A DNA stretch of 64,000 nucleotides from Rhodamnia argentea (GCF_020921035.1 NC_063152.1:30937903-31001902), one strand, 5' to 3'; shown: positions 23,377 to 36,782, counted from the stretch's first letter. The notes: generated by a model not told the origin, from the letters alone. Translations and numbers: made by a program.

Positions 23377-25626
23377 ATGGATCTCCCCTCCTCTCACACG
23401 GACCCCCAACAATCTCTCCATCACCATCGACAACGAGAAGGGTATTCACTGTCTCAATCGTTCGACAAGTCGGCCCCGTCCAGTTACGGCTATTATCCTC
23501 AATACCCGCAAGGTCACCGGGACCAGCAATACTACCCCTACAATCAGTACCCACACCCGTCGACCTCTCACCAGACGCTACGGCCCCCGCACGGATCCGG
23601 GCCGGCGCAGCAATCGGCCCCGGGCTCCGGTCGGGTCGATTCGGTGAGCGGTCAGGTCCAGCTTCAGGTCCCGCAGCATCTGTATAATCTGCTCCAGCAA
23701 TGCGCCGCTGCCGGCGGAGGCGGAGCGCCGGTCTCGGGAACGCCCGGACTGAGTGGGGCCACGTCAGCTGCCGTGGCGGCGCTGTCGCAGCTGAGTCAGC
23801 TTGCGGCCACGATGAGCGTGGCGGAGAGGGTGATTTCTGGGTTTGGCCAGCCGCAGGTATGGTGTTCGGTTTAGCTTTTTGCTGGGTAGTCTGGTTGGTG
23901 TAGATTGTTCTTGCATTTTAACTGTTTTGATGAATTGCCGAGGTCTTGTTTATGTTACTTTCTGTGGCTGCAAACCTCTTAATGTGATAATTCGCTGCTG
24001 CCTCTATAAAGATACTTTCTTGCTATAAGAAATTTACGTATGATTGTATCAAAGATGAGTTGCTGCTTTGAGAGGTTGAGCTTTTCCGTGTTCAAGCATC
24101 AGGAGAGGGATCTTTCGATTAGAATGATAATGCCGAGCAGTGTGCGCCCTTAAGTATTCTGTTTGAGAAATCGTTTGTTCAAGTAGTTCCCCATAGCGGT
24201 GCTTCTTTTCTCTCATTTTGGCTGCAAGAGGATCAGAGCATGTCTTGATGGAAAGATTGTGTTTGTGAGATTATGCAGAGCAGGGTGCTGACAGGCTTTT
24301 GCTCTTCATAATAGTTGTAATCTTGACCGTGCGGGGTTAAATCATAGAAAGATTATATCAATGGATGTTTTTGTGTGCATACCTCCAAGAAAACACTAGA
24401 AGTAGCTTTAGGAACTTAATTGATTACACAATCATGTGAGTGACGTCACTCGGTCTATACAATTATCTGCTAAGTTCTCATTGGATGTCAAGGATCAACA
24501 GGTTACATTTTTTGTGTGTTACTTGTGCAGAAATGGCTGTTCAGCTTTCATTTTCTTTTCATAAGTATTGTATCTGACCTTTGTGATCTATATGCAGGTT
24601 AGTCACTCTCCATACAGTGGCGGTAACCAGCCATTTAGGGGGTCCAACCATGGACACTTTGCCCACCATTGTGCTAGTTTAGGCGGTCCAACAATTAATG
24701 GGAGAGTACATGGACGCAGGTGGCACAAGGGTGGCCATAAGATATACAAGGGCTCAAAATCGTCTAATAACAACAGGAAACCATCTCTAGAGGCACAAGC
24801 AGTGGAAGCTACAGCTGCATGTCAGGCTTCTGATAATGCTGTCCATAAAGCCCCAACTCAAGGGGGAAAAGCTGCTTGGTGCGAACTCTGTAGAGTTGAG
24901 TGCACCAGCTTAGAAATACTTGAGCAGCATAAGAATGGAAAGCGGCATAAGAAGAACATGCAGAGAGCCGAACAACTGAAGAATGCTGCGAATAAAATCG
25001 AGGCCCCATTACAAAATTTCCAGGACCCTGGAGCTGGGCCTGGTCCGGACAGTTCCCAACTGTGCAACATTGTTCCACAAGGAGACTTACTTGCTAAAAT
25101 TGATGGCAATAGCAGTGGTGCAATCGCAGATGTGCCAATAGATACAGTAGGACAGGCGGACCACTCTACGGAGTCATCGCTCAATTTGCATGTCCAGAAT
25201 CAAGTTGAGAATAGGAAGTCTGGCAAGAAACGAAAAATTAAGGGGGGTGGAGAAGGGAAACGCCAGAAGAAGTTGGAAGCCACTGCGCACCCACTTAAAC
25301 CTCCTCAGTCTAAGGCAGTTGGTCCAATAGTATGTGATCTGTGCAATGTTAGGTGCGACACAAGGGAAGTGTTTGATCGCCATCTTTCTGGTAAGAAGCA
25401 CATTGCTAGGCATATACGCTTTGAAGGGCACCGAGCTCAGTATGGACCACTAGGACTGCAGGGTCTCTACCCTCCAAATCCTGCCGCAGCACCTCTTGTT
25501 TCACACCCTCAGGGTCGACTGGAACCACAAATTCTCAATGCCCTTTATGGCGCAACGCCAGTTCAGAATTGCAATGCTGCTGCGTCGGATGGAACTGCAG
25601 AGCCCACCGTTCTTGTCAAACTTTAG
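23377..25626 (+). CDS. Two-finger C2H2 (zf-met/U1-type) zinc-finger protein
   Basis: Two exons, 23377-23856 and 24598-25626, give 502 aa in frame. The N-terminal ~150 residues are Gln, Pro, Tyr, Ser-rich and low complexity (YPQYPQGHRDQQYYPYNQY). Near residue 220 is a Gly/Arg/His-rich patch. Two widely spaced fingers follow, starting at about residues 255 (WCELCRVECTS...HKNGKRH) and 406 (VCDLCNVRCDTR...HLSGKKH). The CxxC with HxxxxxH spacing and GK(R/K)H ends is the U1/zf-met style that usually binds structured or double-stranded RNA. Between them lies a Lys-rich basic stretch (KSGKKRKIKGGGEGKRQKK) that could be a nuclear signal. I infer a nuclear RNA-binding protein; I do not recognise a named gene. 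The start was chosen at MDLPSS, after the repeat-coded Arg tract. Confidence 0.88.
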
Positions 25627-27056
25627 AATGCAGTCCCACCGCTGTCGACCAAAATGTTGCTCCAATGGTAGCTGGAGCTCAACCATAATATCAAGATCTA
25701 GATGGAACATAAATCATTTGAGTATAGCGGCCACAGGCATGTTTAATTGCTAGAACCTCTTCAGGAACTAAAGATGGGACTTTACCGATAGGCAATACCT
25801 TTACAACCGACAATATACTTGTCGCAAGAAGATGCCACAGCTCCATTCGGCAACAATGTTCTGATGATCCTGCAAAGCAAACAGTATGCAACAAATGGAG
25901 GAACAAAATGAACATTTAGTTCTGGTTTTTCTTTTCGAGTAATTTCAAGAATTAGGATTGAACTTGTTAATTAGCTGCTAATTTTTTCATGCATCTGTTA
26001 CCGCATCCACCCGGTTGTATAAAGATCGTAATTACCAGGATAGTTTGGTTCTGTAGGGATGCTTAATAAACGACCATCTTTCCAAAGCTATGGCCGTGGT
26101 GGTTTTGTGTTCTGACTGACATTTTTCTTAAGTCAAAATAGGACTGGCTTGTGTGACTCATGTCACGTTCCTCCGAAGAATTGGTACATTACGTGAAATT
26201 CGAGTCCTGGAATGTTTTTGGCTCCGTTGTTGGGAGACACTGCTGCTGGTAGTTGGAGCGGCCTCTCGTCGCTAGGCGCAAGTTCTTCCTGTAAACATAC
26301 CCGAGCTCTCTAAAATTCACAATATCTTCTGATACTTTGTTCGCATGACTGGATATATTGGGTTTAGTACCTTCTGAAGTAGTTTACAATCAATAGAAAG
26401 ACATGGGCGGTAGATGCCTCAAATAGGTGGGTCAGATTGGGTTATAAATGGTCTGGCTTAAATAGACTCATTTAGTGCAATGTAATCCGACCCGATTCAT
26501 ATCCATTCTGATCCACATTTTAAAAACGCTTCTATTTTTAATATAATCTAGGGAAATACATATTCAAATTGAAGTGAGAGTGCGGAGTGAGGAAGTGCGA
26601 GATCGGAGGAGAGAGAATGAAGAGAATCGTAGAGGTGGGATTAGATCCGAGTCTAAATAAGTTGTAAACCCGTTTATTATGATTTATTTATGACTCATTT
26701 AATCTCATATTATAATCCATTTATTAAATCTAATCAGCAACCAGTGTCAGAATGCTCTTCTGCTAGTGATATTGTCAATTTCCAACAAATGTGGACAATA
26801 AGTGCGCGAGTAAATCATCAAGAAGCGAATGCATCGGAATTACAGACTGAAAAAAAAAATGCGCTGGAATTCATTGACATTTCAGTTTGGAAAACGGGCG
26901 ACATGTACGAGCCAAGAGTGGACATGAATTCGAACCTCATTTACGAATCAAATGAACAAATCAAAGAATACTCCCCTGAAAACACGAAGAAAACTCAAAG
27001 AATTGTAGGTTGTTCTAACGGCAATTTTGCAAGTTCAGATAGCCGAAGCCATCCAT
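25627..27056. other. Convergent intergenic region
   Basis: It lies between the stop codons of the zinc-finger (+) and pectinesterase (-) genes. At about 26420-26710 there are dispersed-repeat phrases (gggtcagattgggttataaa; the complementary cccgtttattatgatttatt). An open frame at 26690-27094 has no recognised domain and runs into the antisense of the pectinesterase last exon. Confidence 0.45.
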
Positions 27057-29960
27057 TCAAGCGTCGTAAGGCGCGATCCAGTGCCTTCCGTTGACGAAGC
27101 TCTTGACGAGGAACCGATGGGCCTCATCGTAGTCGAGCTCCCGAGCCCACGATACTCCGCGGGTCGCGGCGGCCCCCGGACCGAAACACTTGTAAACTCC
27201 AAAAAACATAGTCCTGCAGCTCCATGGTAAAAGAGAAACGAAAAAAAAAAAATTGGTTCCATCTTACAGCAATCGAGGAAACTCAGGAAATTAAAAGACT
27301 TCACACCCAGTTTTTGTCAACGAAATTCCAGCTCCCGTTAGAAATTCATCCATGTGATTATTGGTCCAACTTAATAATGACTAAGAACAGCATGTTCTTT
27401 GACTAATTGGCTAATTGCACATAATTAACTAGCCGCCTACACCTCGAAAGGCGAGAGAGGCCGACTCTACCGGTGAACTTTTGTCGGCCTTGGTTAATCT
27501 GTCGGACATCATTAGCAATCATATCTCTCGTAGAACAAAAGTCAACGTTATCCTGTACTTTATGTTTGTCATAATCTCGTGTCGCATGTAATTGGAGGAT
27601 ATGGCAAGTAAAAGGAAGAGAAAGGACAAGAGGGAGTTCATGTTGGGTTTACTTGTTCTTGTTGCTGGCGTGGTCCCAGTCGTCCCATCCGCCGTGGGCG
27701 ACGAGGTCGTCGAAGTAAGTGTAGGAGTAGACGATCCGGGAGTACCGGCCCATGGCCCGGCCCACGTAGAGCGGGCCCGTCCCCGTGACCCGGCACCGCA
27801 CGAAGGCGAACCCCGTCTCCTCCTCCGGCGACTTCCTGCCGTGGGCCGCTATCGACCCGAACCTCGTCGCTATCGAATGGAGCTGGCAATCCTGCATGTG
27901 TAAGTGCCCCCCCAAATCAACCCGAAATCCAAAAACCAATTCGGTCCTCCAACCTAAGTATTTTACAGCAGTTTAGAAGTCTTGTGTTTTCTTTTGCCCC
28001 TTTCTAAAGCCGGCGTGGAGAAAGGCCAACTAAAATTAGGGGTGAGCTAAACGGTTCAGAAATCATCTAAATTCAGATTGAATCGATTATTTTTTATTTA
28101 TTTTTTTAAATATAAACTTACTGAACCGCCCGAAAGCCGGACCGAACTGATTGGTTCGGCTAGGTTTTCGTTTTTTTTTTTTTTTATGGGAGCGGACCGG
28201 ACCGGATTGGAACCGAACCGATAATCCTAAAATCATGCCCGAAATCGCCGTTGCCGACACATGAACGAGGGAGCTTTTCGAGAGGGGAAAAAGCTCGCCG
28301 TCTGCTTTTGTCTGTGTCACGCCAGGGCATCTTTCTCGCCGCCCCCACACATCGCTGTCGCACCAGCTTTTTGTTGCTTCTCTTTGTTTGAAGAACTTTT
28401 TACTGCTCCCAAAAAGATGAACGTGAAAAAAATGGTCTTCTAGTTTCATTTTTTTTTTTCAAAATAAATACGAGGGTGGTCTTTTTTTTCTTCGAATTAT
28501 TAATGGGGGTGATGCAATGCAAAAATCGCACGAAGAAAGTGAAAAAGGCTTCCTTTTTTTATTGCATGCATAGGGTTTAATCTCAATATCCGAAAAATAT
28601 GTGATCCGATGGTGAAAATCGAGACTCGCGTGATCTAATGACCTAGCATGCCTAGGCTTACTTTGTACATGGACCGGCCATTTCCGAAGATGAAGTCGAT
28701 GGACCCCTCGATGTAGCACTCCCTGAAGTAGTGCCGGCCAGCATCGTCGCACAGCGTGTCCTGTGCGCCGTAGAATCCGCACCCCGAGAAGTACGCCTTG
28801 TCCCCCGATATCCGGAACGCCACCGCTTGCCACCCTTGCATCCCCGGCATCGGCGCCGGTGCCGTGTTCTGCACGTATCATTTGACCAAAAAATAATAAT
28901 AATAATAATAATAAGAAGGGGGAGAAAACTAACATAAGCCACTTGGATTTACATGTTACGTAAATTCAGTATAGATATAGTTTGCGCTATTATTTGTATT
29001 TCTAGGTTTCCACCTTTCTTTTGCGAAACAGATTGCAGTATCTTGAAAAATGAACGAGCTTGCGGGAAACCTCACAGGTAGAGAAGCTACACGGAAAATG
29101 ACTTTGAACATTTATATACCTTGAAGCTAATATTCCTGGCGGAGAAATAATTGGCGAAAACGGAGACCGAAGCCGTTCGGTAAGTACGGAGCTGTTGGCC
29201 GTTGGCACCGCGGTCGCTTGCTCTGTCGTGCCACTCGATCACCGTCGCGTCTCTTCCCTCGCCTTGGAACGTGATGAAGGGCTTGTTCGCCGGGACAACC
29301 ACCTTCTCACTGTAAAACGAGTCAAGTTACACGTAACAAAAATTGCTCGGTCGAGTTCGGTTTTGCTAGCTACTCAAGCTTTCTTCGATTCTTTTATGAG
29401 CTCGCGTTCGACATGAATATACAAAGCTAATTTGATTTTTACACAGTAATTATCACTTGTTCTGATAATAGAGACCGAGCTCAATCCTGGAGCATGTTCT
29501 AATCAAGCGAAGCTAGAGCTTGGTAAGCTCGAGTAGAGCGTCGCAACTAGCTTTTTTCGAGTTTAGTCGGAGCTCGCACACGAAAATTCGCAGCTTCTTC
29601 GAGCTTACTGGCACTCCTAAAAATGCATTAGACTAAGCAAGTTCCAAACACAAAAGCATGCCAAGTGAATTACATGTAAAATCCGGCACTGATTCGAATG
29701 GTGACGGTCTTCCTGTTGTTCTCTGGAATGGAGTCGACAGCGGCCTGGACCGACTCGAAGTCGGCGGACCCGTCGACACCGACGGTGATGAGGAGGTGCC
29801 CGATGGGGCCGACCCACCTGTGGCGGTGCTTGGCAGGGGTGGGGGCATGGGCGGCGGCATCGGATCCCGCGACCTGCAATGGCGAGTGAGAGAAGAAGAG
29901 TAAGAAAAAGGAGGCCAAGCAACAGAGAACAAAGAAGGAAGAACTCATGGAATCAGCCAT
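27057..29960 (-). CDS. Pectinesterase without PRO region, like Arabidopsis PME68 (At5g47500)
   Basis: Five exons in coding order: 29960-29674, 29309-29120, 28868-28662, 27891-27653 and 27213-27057, giving 359 aa in frame. A signal peptide ([16 protein letters not shown]) leads into a secreted catalytic domain with no PMEI pro-domain (group 2). Motifs are in order: [18 protein letters not shown], the GxYxE element in [23 protein letters not shown], the signature [14 protein letters not shown] with the catalytic Asp, then [29 protein letters not shown], and [14 protein letters not shown] at the end. The enzyme demethylesterifies homogalacturonan in the cell wall, loosening or stiffening it. A TATA-like element lies about 100 bases before the ATG. 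The splice sites are all GT-AG. All expected active-site segments are present, so it looks functional. Confidence 0.94.
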
Positions 29961-30059
29961 TAAACTAGCATCAAAACGAGAGAGAGAGCGGGGCAATGTC
30001 TTCTCGATTCGGAGCTCGGAAATGTGGAGTGAGAGAGCGACTGGGTGATTCGAAAGAAT

Positions 30060-30067
30060 TATAAATA
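30060..30067 (-). promoter_or_regulatory. TATA-like box of the pectinesterase gene
   Basis: TATTTATA on the minus strand lies about 100 bases upstream of the ATG at 29960, a fitting distance for a short plant 5' leader. It is a consensus match only. Confidence 0.45.
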
Positions 30068-32574
30068 CGGCAAAGTGAAACAGATTTTGGTGTTTCCAAC
30101 GGTCGAATGCATAGGGCTGGCGTTAGCTTTTGGCGTTTCAATGGTGTGGGGTCGCTATCCTCCCTCTTGGCCTCGCTTGCTTGTCGTTAAACTCGCATCT
30201 TCACACCCTGATTAGATTAATTAATCTTCGACTAGTCAATTCAAATGAACTTTGTTTGTACAGCGACGGCACTTCGATGCGTACGGCGTCCATCGGTCTG
30301 TCGTCGTTAAGACTTTTGCGAGGAAGAGGAGGAGACAAAGGGTCGAAGCACGTCGTCGTACGTAAAATGTCTGCATGCATGGGAACGATGGTGGTACTCA
30401 ACTCACCGTCACGGGCCAGAAAGACAAACTGGTCCTCCTGCTTTTCACGAGCCTACGACGACTTGTTCGCCTTGTCTTTGTCGTCTCCCTCCAACGGTAC
30501 TCCCTTGCTAACTCATTAAAAGCCTCCTGACTTATATCCGTCTCGGTATCCTACGGGGGTGTTGATAGTTTGTTTGTAAGGAGGCTGCTAGTACGAGAGT
30601 TTAACAAGATCGTCAGTTATTTCTAATTATGCGATCCATCTCTAATCAATATGTGTTTTATGCAAAATACGCAATGATGATCTGTGAATTTACGGTTGAG
30701 ATTGTACCATCTTTGACAGTATCGTCAGAGAAGCATTTCCTTATTTGTAAAACAAACAATTGTGCATCTTATCCCATGTCGAAAAGACATGAGTTGTGGA
30801 CCATGGAAGGCTTCTGGCCTTACGACTGAAGACCACGGGTTATATGGACTAGACTCTATTGTGTTTGCGTGCGGATTGTGCGCTTATATGCATACTTAGC
30901 ATTTTTTCGAAATTGACACTAATCAACGGTTATTATTTTTTTGTTAACCATTCAAAAAAGAATTGAATTTGCAGTTTTATAACGTGAAAAGTTGTTAACT
31001 TTTCAAATAGTATGTTTGTTCACAAAAGAGTTTCACTCTTTTAAATTCAACGTTTCTCGTTCACTACTTTCACTTTCAATTTCCTTCCCCCCCCTAAAAT
31101 AAGGTATCTATTTTCCAATCATTTCATTTTGAGAATTATAGGAGAAATACCATATTTGCTAACCGATATTTTTATTTGAGGCTTTATTGTATCCTGAAGG
31201 ATTTTTGTCACTAACCATTAGAAACTTTTGAGGTTCAAGAAGGTATTTTTACACATCAAAATTTGATACCATTCTTCCCAATTATTTTTCTAAGCACCGG
31301 GATCGGTTTTTATTAAGATCGATCAAGCACTTAATAATGAGATGAGGATTCCTTCGATTTATATGTATATGTGTAACCATACGAGGCGCACGCGTGCACA
31401 CGATGTTGAGCTTGGTTTACATAGTCGATTTACAAAGTGAATACGAACCTTCATGGATAAGCATTCGCTTACATTTCGGCATGTCATTACGTGAAAAAAA
31501 TGTTAGGTTAGGTCATCGGATTTCATTAGCTTATCAAGACGCGCTGCAGAAGTCCAACGTTCAGTTACTGGGGAGATCTTAGAGGAAGTCCGAACATCGA
31601 GCTGTACGAGCCGATTAGATTTACTAATTCCCCCCCACGCCGCGACGATTCGGCGACGTGAAGTTCCGTCTCGTCAATCCACTCGCGCGCGCGCTTTTAC
31701 AGTGGCAGGCTACTCCTGCTGTACACCATCTGCAGTCAGAAATCTCAACGTGAGGACCACAAACGGGGACTCGAGCTGCGTAAGAATGGCTCCTCCATCG
31801 GACCGGATCAAGCCCATCCCGTCCCCGATGGGTAAACTTTCCCCTTCGATTATACGATTCATGCGGGAAATTGTTTTTTATCGGACGATTTCGCTTGTCG
31901 AGCGCCGGGCATCGCACGCTTAATCTGTACTGTACATACACGTGGCGCGTGCGTAAAGGTCACTGATCAGGGAAACAAAGATAGAATTTAAAAACCAAAA
32001 CAAAACCTGCTCGTGCTGCCCCCACAGACAGACCGCGATGGTCCAGGGCATGGCCAAAATTCATTTCTTCGGGCCGAGTCCCCACAGCTTGGAGCGGACC
32101 ACGTGGCGTGGACCCCCCCACCATTCCTGAGCCGGCAGTTCTGCTGAACCGTTCCGTTTCGGTTCGGACAAGAGGCGAGAACAGCAGTACCGCACGAACT
32201 CGAACTAGACAGTGGCCCTGAGATGGAGGCCAGAACAGTCGTTCATGACGACCAGAGTGACCCTGGGATAGGGAGGCGACCTGCTCAAGTACCCTTTGAA
32301 GCAAATAAAAATACAAAAAAGGATTCCGTTTTCTGTGAACAAGTTTTGTTTGGATCTTTGCAACGAGCGGCCTTCGACGTTGCGATCGGTCAAGGCGTTT
32401 TTTGAGAATGTATTTCGATGGCACGGGACGGAAGTTTTGCATGTCCGCTCGAAAAGAATGAACTAACATGCGAACCAAACGCCTAAGTCCTTAGTAATTT
32501 TTCGGAATTCAAATACAAAGTCAATTGAATTTCACGCGACACCAACGTTACATCGGTGGAATTCCATTGTACCA
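30068..32574. other. Intergenic, no gene supported
   Basis: This is upstream DNA of the pectinesterase gene. Open frames at 30130-30519 (+) and 31960-32478 (-) have no recognised domain and overlap opposing frames. Confidence 0.45.
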
Positions 32575-32872
32575 AGCAATAATAAAAGGTATAAGGACAC
32601 CTCAAGTATCAACATTTGTATACGGCGCTCACTTTGATGTTAATATATATATTTTTAGACCATTTAAGTATCAAATTGGAGAAAAAAATAATCATTTTAG
32701 TGCTCACGACTAGAAATTCAGGCGACCTCACCGGAATTGACATTTAAATAATCGTTTTTCAAAAAAATTTGACACTTAAGTGATATAAATAAAATATTGA
32801 CACCAAAATAAACGTCATACATAAATATTGATATTTGATGTATTCTTTTATCAATAACAAAGTCGGACCATA
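32575..32872. mobile_element. Inverted-repeat element, family A, copy 2 (short)
   Basis: The left arm (ggtataaggacacctcaagt, then gcgctcactttgatg, then catttaagtatcaaatt) is inverted at the right end (reverse complement: aatacatcaaatatcaat, then gacgtttattttggtg, then tcacttaagtgtcaaat). Arms are about 100 bases and the inside about 100 bases. It clearly shares arms with the element at 25-795 but lacks its GC-rich core. Confidence 0.7.
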
Positions 32873-34913
32873 AAGTATTTTGTTCCCCATTCCGAAAGGT
32901 CATACTCATGTTGTCAACGAATGTACTGTAAGAATGGTGGGTCTGCGGCCTCGTCATTGCCGTTGAGTCTGGCTTTATTCATACTTGAAATTGTTGTCCA
33001 GAAAGAACGAGAGATAAACAAAAGATTTGGGAGTGGTGACAATCTTTACCGTACTTGGTCAAATCCATTGATACGTTTCTTCATCGGGGGCTGTGAGCAT
33101 TAGTTTGAATTTGGGATGACAAGTGTCGCCGGAAAATCAAACTCTTTTATGATCTTGGTCGTGTTAAATAGTTTCAATTAGTACCCTGACCAGGAGGCTA
33201 ATTATTAGCTAATCACGTTCGGTGAAAAATGAAGTTGTCGGAAATGTTGACGTTCTTGTTGCCCTAGCTAGTACCTCGAACATGCAGATTATCATTAGTT
33301 TAGCTCGTCATGTTGATTGAAATCGTCGAATGATGTTTTTTTTTTCTTAAAATGCTTTTTTGATGGTAATATCGAGAACTATACGGTACAATTTCAATCG
33401 CAAACTCATATAGAATCATCGTATGTTTTGCATTAAGCACTCATTAATTGAGAGATTATGTGATCAGAAATAACTAACAATCTTGTCAGATTGTCAAACT
33501 AAAAGTTTTCTTTTCTTTTTTTTTTTGTCCGAAGCTAGCTTGGCCTATACTGATTGACTAAACCGTGTGATTTGTTCGCATTGCGAATCCAATTGATAGA
33601 CGCGTGGATTAGTTGGGAACCGAGATCCGACTGAAGCGATTCTTTCTTTGCCGAACGTACTCGACATGAAACCAAACACTTGTTGAAACATGATACCAAA
33701 CATTGTCCAACAAATGTGGCCCGCGCTTCCTAGTTAAGAAGAACCCCGCTAAAACAGGAGGAGGATTCACGTTCGCGCGAGGTCGGAGAAGTCCGGATTC
33801 GCGATAATCAGCAGCGCATGCGACTCGGGGGCTCGGAAGCTGCCTTTTTCGGCTCGGCCATTGGGGGGTTCTGCACATCGCAAGTTTCGCTTCGACGGAA
33901 CGGTAACGCAGCCACATCGTCGCTCTCGACCTTTTTGTGGACTCGAATCGAAAAGCTGTGGAAAAGAGTAAAAGAACTCAGAATTCAACAGCGCCCAATC
34001 CGAGGTCCAAACCCATTTGAATATCTGGGCCGTGAAAGCGCAACAGACGAAGGTTAGCTTGTCTCCCTCCGATCCTACGATCATTATCTGCAGTTTCGTT
34101 TCGTTAATCCAAGAACATGGGCGTGAAGACTCGGCTATCTGGAGGCCCGTGGATACTCTTGCAAGCCCGGTTCGAGCCTTTTCGACCTCTCATTTCTTTC
34201 GAGAATTCCCCGGGAGCAACTCTTCAGCCAGATGAGCAAGGGCCTTCAATCCACTAGAGACAAAAGAAAGGCGATCCATTATAGATGGGTCCCATTCGAT
34301 CGTTCCAGGTGCATATTTTCTAAGTGAGATTAGCAACAGAAGCACCTCATCTTCCATTTACTTGTATTTGTATTTAAGGAGAACATAACGTGGGAAACAA
34401 AATTATGGAACTACAAATTTTGTTCTGTACTATTATCAAATGAATTTATGTTCCAGGTATTAGGGTTATCTCACATCGGTTGTGGAAGAGATTGGTGGTT
34501 GGTTTATAAGTTTGAGGGAAAGCCTTGTCCTTTGAACTAGCTTTTGGGATGAGAGAGGCCTAAGACCACCCAACACCAGGAAATAGAAATTTTATTCTAT
34601 TGTCAAGCAAATTTTTGTTCATTTTTGTTCCAGGAACAAAAATTTTGTGTCGTTATTAAACATGTATCTCGGCTTAGATACTCGTCTATGGAATAGAAAT
34701 AGAAATTTCTAGCCCGAAATAAGGTCAGGGAAGAGAACTGTTGTCATGCGTACCCTTACTGTGCCAAGCAATAGTGACTCCATGAATATAGAATTTCTTT
34801 GAACAAATGGTTTATATTCATTAATGACTTCTTTGGCATTATATATATGCGCCATTTAGGAGTTACTTATAGTTCTCACGGCCAGGTCACTTTGGTCTTA
34901 TATACACAAATGG
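32873..34913. other. Intergenic, no gene supported
   Basis: AT-rich DNA. At about 34380-34700 are repeat phrases (gaaattttattctattgtca, gaacaaaaattttgt) typical of dispersed elements, without clear ends. Confidence 0.45.
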
Positions 34914-35432
34914 GAAAATTACTAAAAAAAGTCCTAACTTTGTTGTAATTGTGCCAATTCAGTCCTAAATTTTTTGTATTTATATCAATTAAGTCCTTTA
35001 TGGCCAACTTTAGCCGGCTGGTGTTGACGTGGCATTGTTAATAAATTTTTGAATTTTATTTTTTTTTTTTTTTTTTTCTTTCTCTTTTTTTTCTTCCTTC
35101 TTCCTCTAGCCAGAGGCAAGGGCCCGCAAGGTCGACCTTGCCCAGCCATGGCAACGTTGACTAGCGAGGCTCACCCTCGCTAGTGGCCGGCGGATTGAGC
35201 CTGCGGCCGATCGCTAGGCTTGGTGGTCGGCTAGAGGAAGAAGGAAAAAAAGAAAAGAAAATTAACAAATAAAAAATATTATTAAAATTTGGTCACGTTA
35301 GTGCCGGCTACACTACGTCAACTATTTGTGGCCAAATTTTGCCGAAACGATTGAACTGGCACAAATACAAAAGGTTTAAGATTGAATTGGCACAATTACA
35401 GTAAATTTTAAAAAAATTTGGTAATTTTCCCC
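34914..35432. mobile_element. Inverted-repeat element, family D, copy 1
   Basis: The left arm aaaaagtcctaactttgttg, taattgtgccaattcagtcc is inverted at the right end (reverse complement: tttactgtaattgtgccaat, tcaatcttaaaccttttgta). Inner arm phrases ggccaactttagccgg and the inverse of ttgtggccaaattttgcc also pair. A GC-rich core lies at about 35100-35235. Non-coding. Confidence 0.7.
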
Positions 35433-36782
35433 ACACAAATGCATGCGGACTACCCAGATTTTCGGCGAGGCTCTGGTCACAAGATGTCACGCTCTACCCC
35501 ATGATCACTTTGAATTGGAGAAAACATGATTGAAATTGACGTGATTTATTACATGCATCCAAGCCAAATGCCTAATAACTCAGTAGTAGCTCCTCGGGGA
35601 TGCCCTTCGGTATTCTCATATCATATGTTACAATGGTTATCAAATAATTCCACAAACAAATTTGGCACATGACTTGCAAGATTTATGGTATTTCATGATA
35701 GATTTTAAATGTCAAATTTCCGAGTTTGATTGAAAAAAAAAATTGAAGATGAATCGAGATGCTCCAACTTATGGTAAAATGATCAACATGAGAAAACCAT
35801 TCTCTCTTTCTAATTCTCTTTGTTCCTAACTTTCACTCCCTTTATTTTTTTTCCCCGTGATACAATCATTACGTGACCACCATCATTAACCCACAATTCT
35901 ACAGCTTAATACATCGCCTTGTCATTGAAATTCGGTCTATGTGGAAAGACCGGTTCACTAGAAAATATTGGGTAGACCAGTCTTGCCCGTAAGTGGTAGG
36001 ACACTCCATTCAGCTCTCGCCCCGTGCCTAGATGGACCCCCTTGGGCAGTCCGATTTCTCTTCTTCTTCATCGTTTCTTCCTTTCGCCAAAGAGACTACC
36101 TCTTCATCGTCTCCTCATCTTCATTCTCTCCCCCACCCGCATCGTCAACATCGTCGACGCCTTCAACTTCCTGGACTGCCTCTCCCTTGTCCTCGCTCTT
36201 GGTAGATCCGGCGAGGACGACCCTCACCCGGGCCGTGAGGGTCGGGGCCCTCACCAAATCCAGCAAGAGTGACCCTTGCCTGTGGCTAGTCGTCGGCCAC
36301 TTGATCGAGCGCTAAATGAAGTGTCTTAACGCCTATGCGGCAAGATTGGCTTACTTAATATTTTCTCATTGGGTCAGACCTCAATTCTATTTTCTGGCGT
36401 GGAGATGTGACTTCTATTGGTAGGTCTTGCTTGGGAATAAAGGATCTCGTTCGAGCCAAAATGTGCGTACATTGGATTTTGGTAGCATGAAGATTATAGA
36501 AATTAAGTAGAGTTTCGTTTCCTCAACATAAACAAATTCTCTTGCTTCAAGATATCACCAACAACTCCAGACATTTAGGTTTAGACTACAGCGGTCTCTT
36601 TCGTTCTCAGAGAAGTAATGTTCTCCCTTTCGCTTTCGCTTTCGCTTTCGCTTTCGAAAATGATATGAAGAATTCTCAACCGTCAAGAAATTAAATCCCT
36701 CACCAACATGACGAGACACTTCGTAACCAAAGAATGAATAGGCGCGAGAGGCCACGAACGTACGCTCGTGTCGCCGAATGAA
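35433..36782. other. Intergenic with a GC-rich repeat-like block
   Basis: A GC-rich block at about 35960-36315, with gaccctcacccgggccgtga-type words, resembles the cores of the inverted-repeat elements elsewhere in the window. The rest is AT-rich with no gene. Confidence 0.4.
36627..36656. repeat. (CTTTCG)5 hexamer repeat
   Basis: Five perfect tandem copies of CTTTCG lie downstream of the small ORF on the minus strand. Confidence 0.95.

Noticed and set aside
26690-27094. 134-codon open frame
   Set aside because: No domain; its 3' part is the antisense of the pectinesterase last exon, and its 5' part lies in repeat-like DNA.
30130-30519. 129-codon open frame upstream of the pectinesterase gene
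   Set aside because: No family resemblance and no promoter signals; more likely chance in pectinesterase upstream DNA.
31960-32478. 172-codon minus-strand ORF
   Set aside because: Basic, low-similarity frame overlapping an opposing ORF; no domain, start or splice support.
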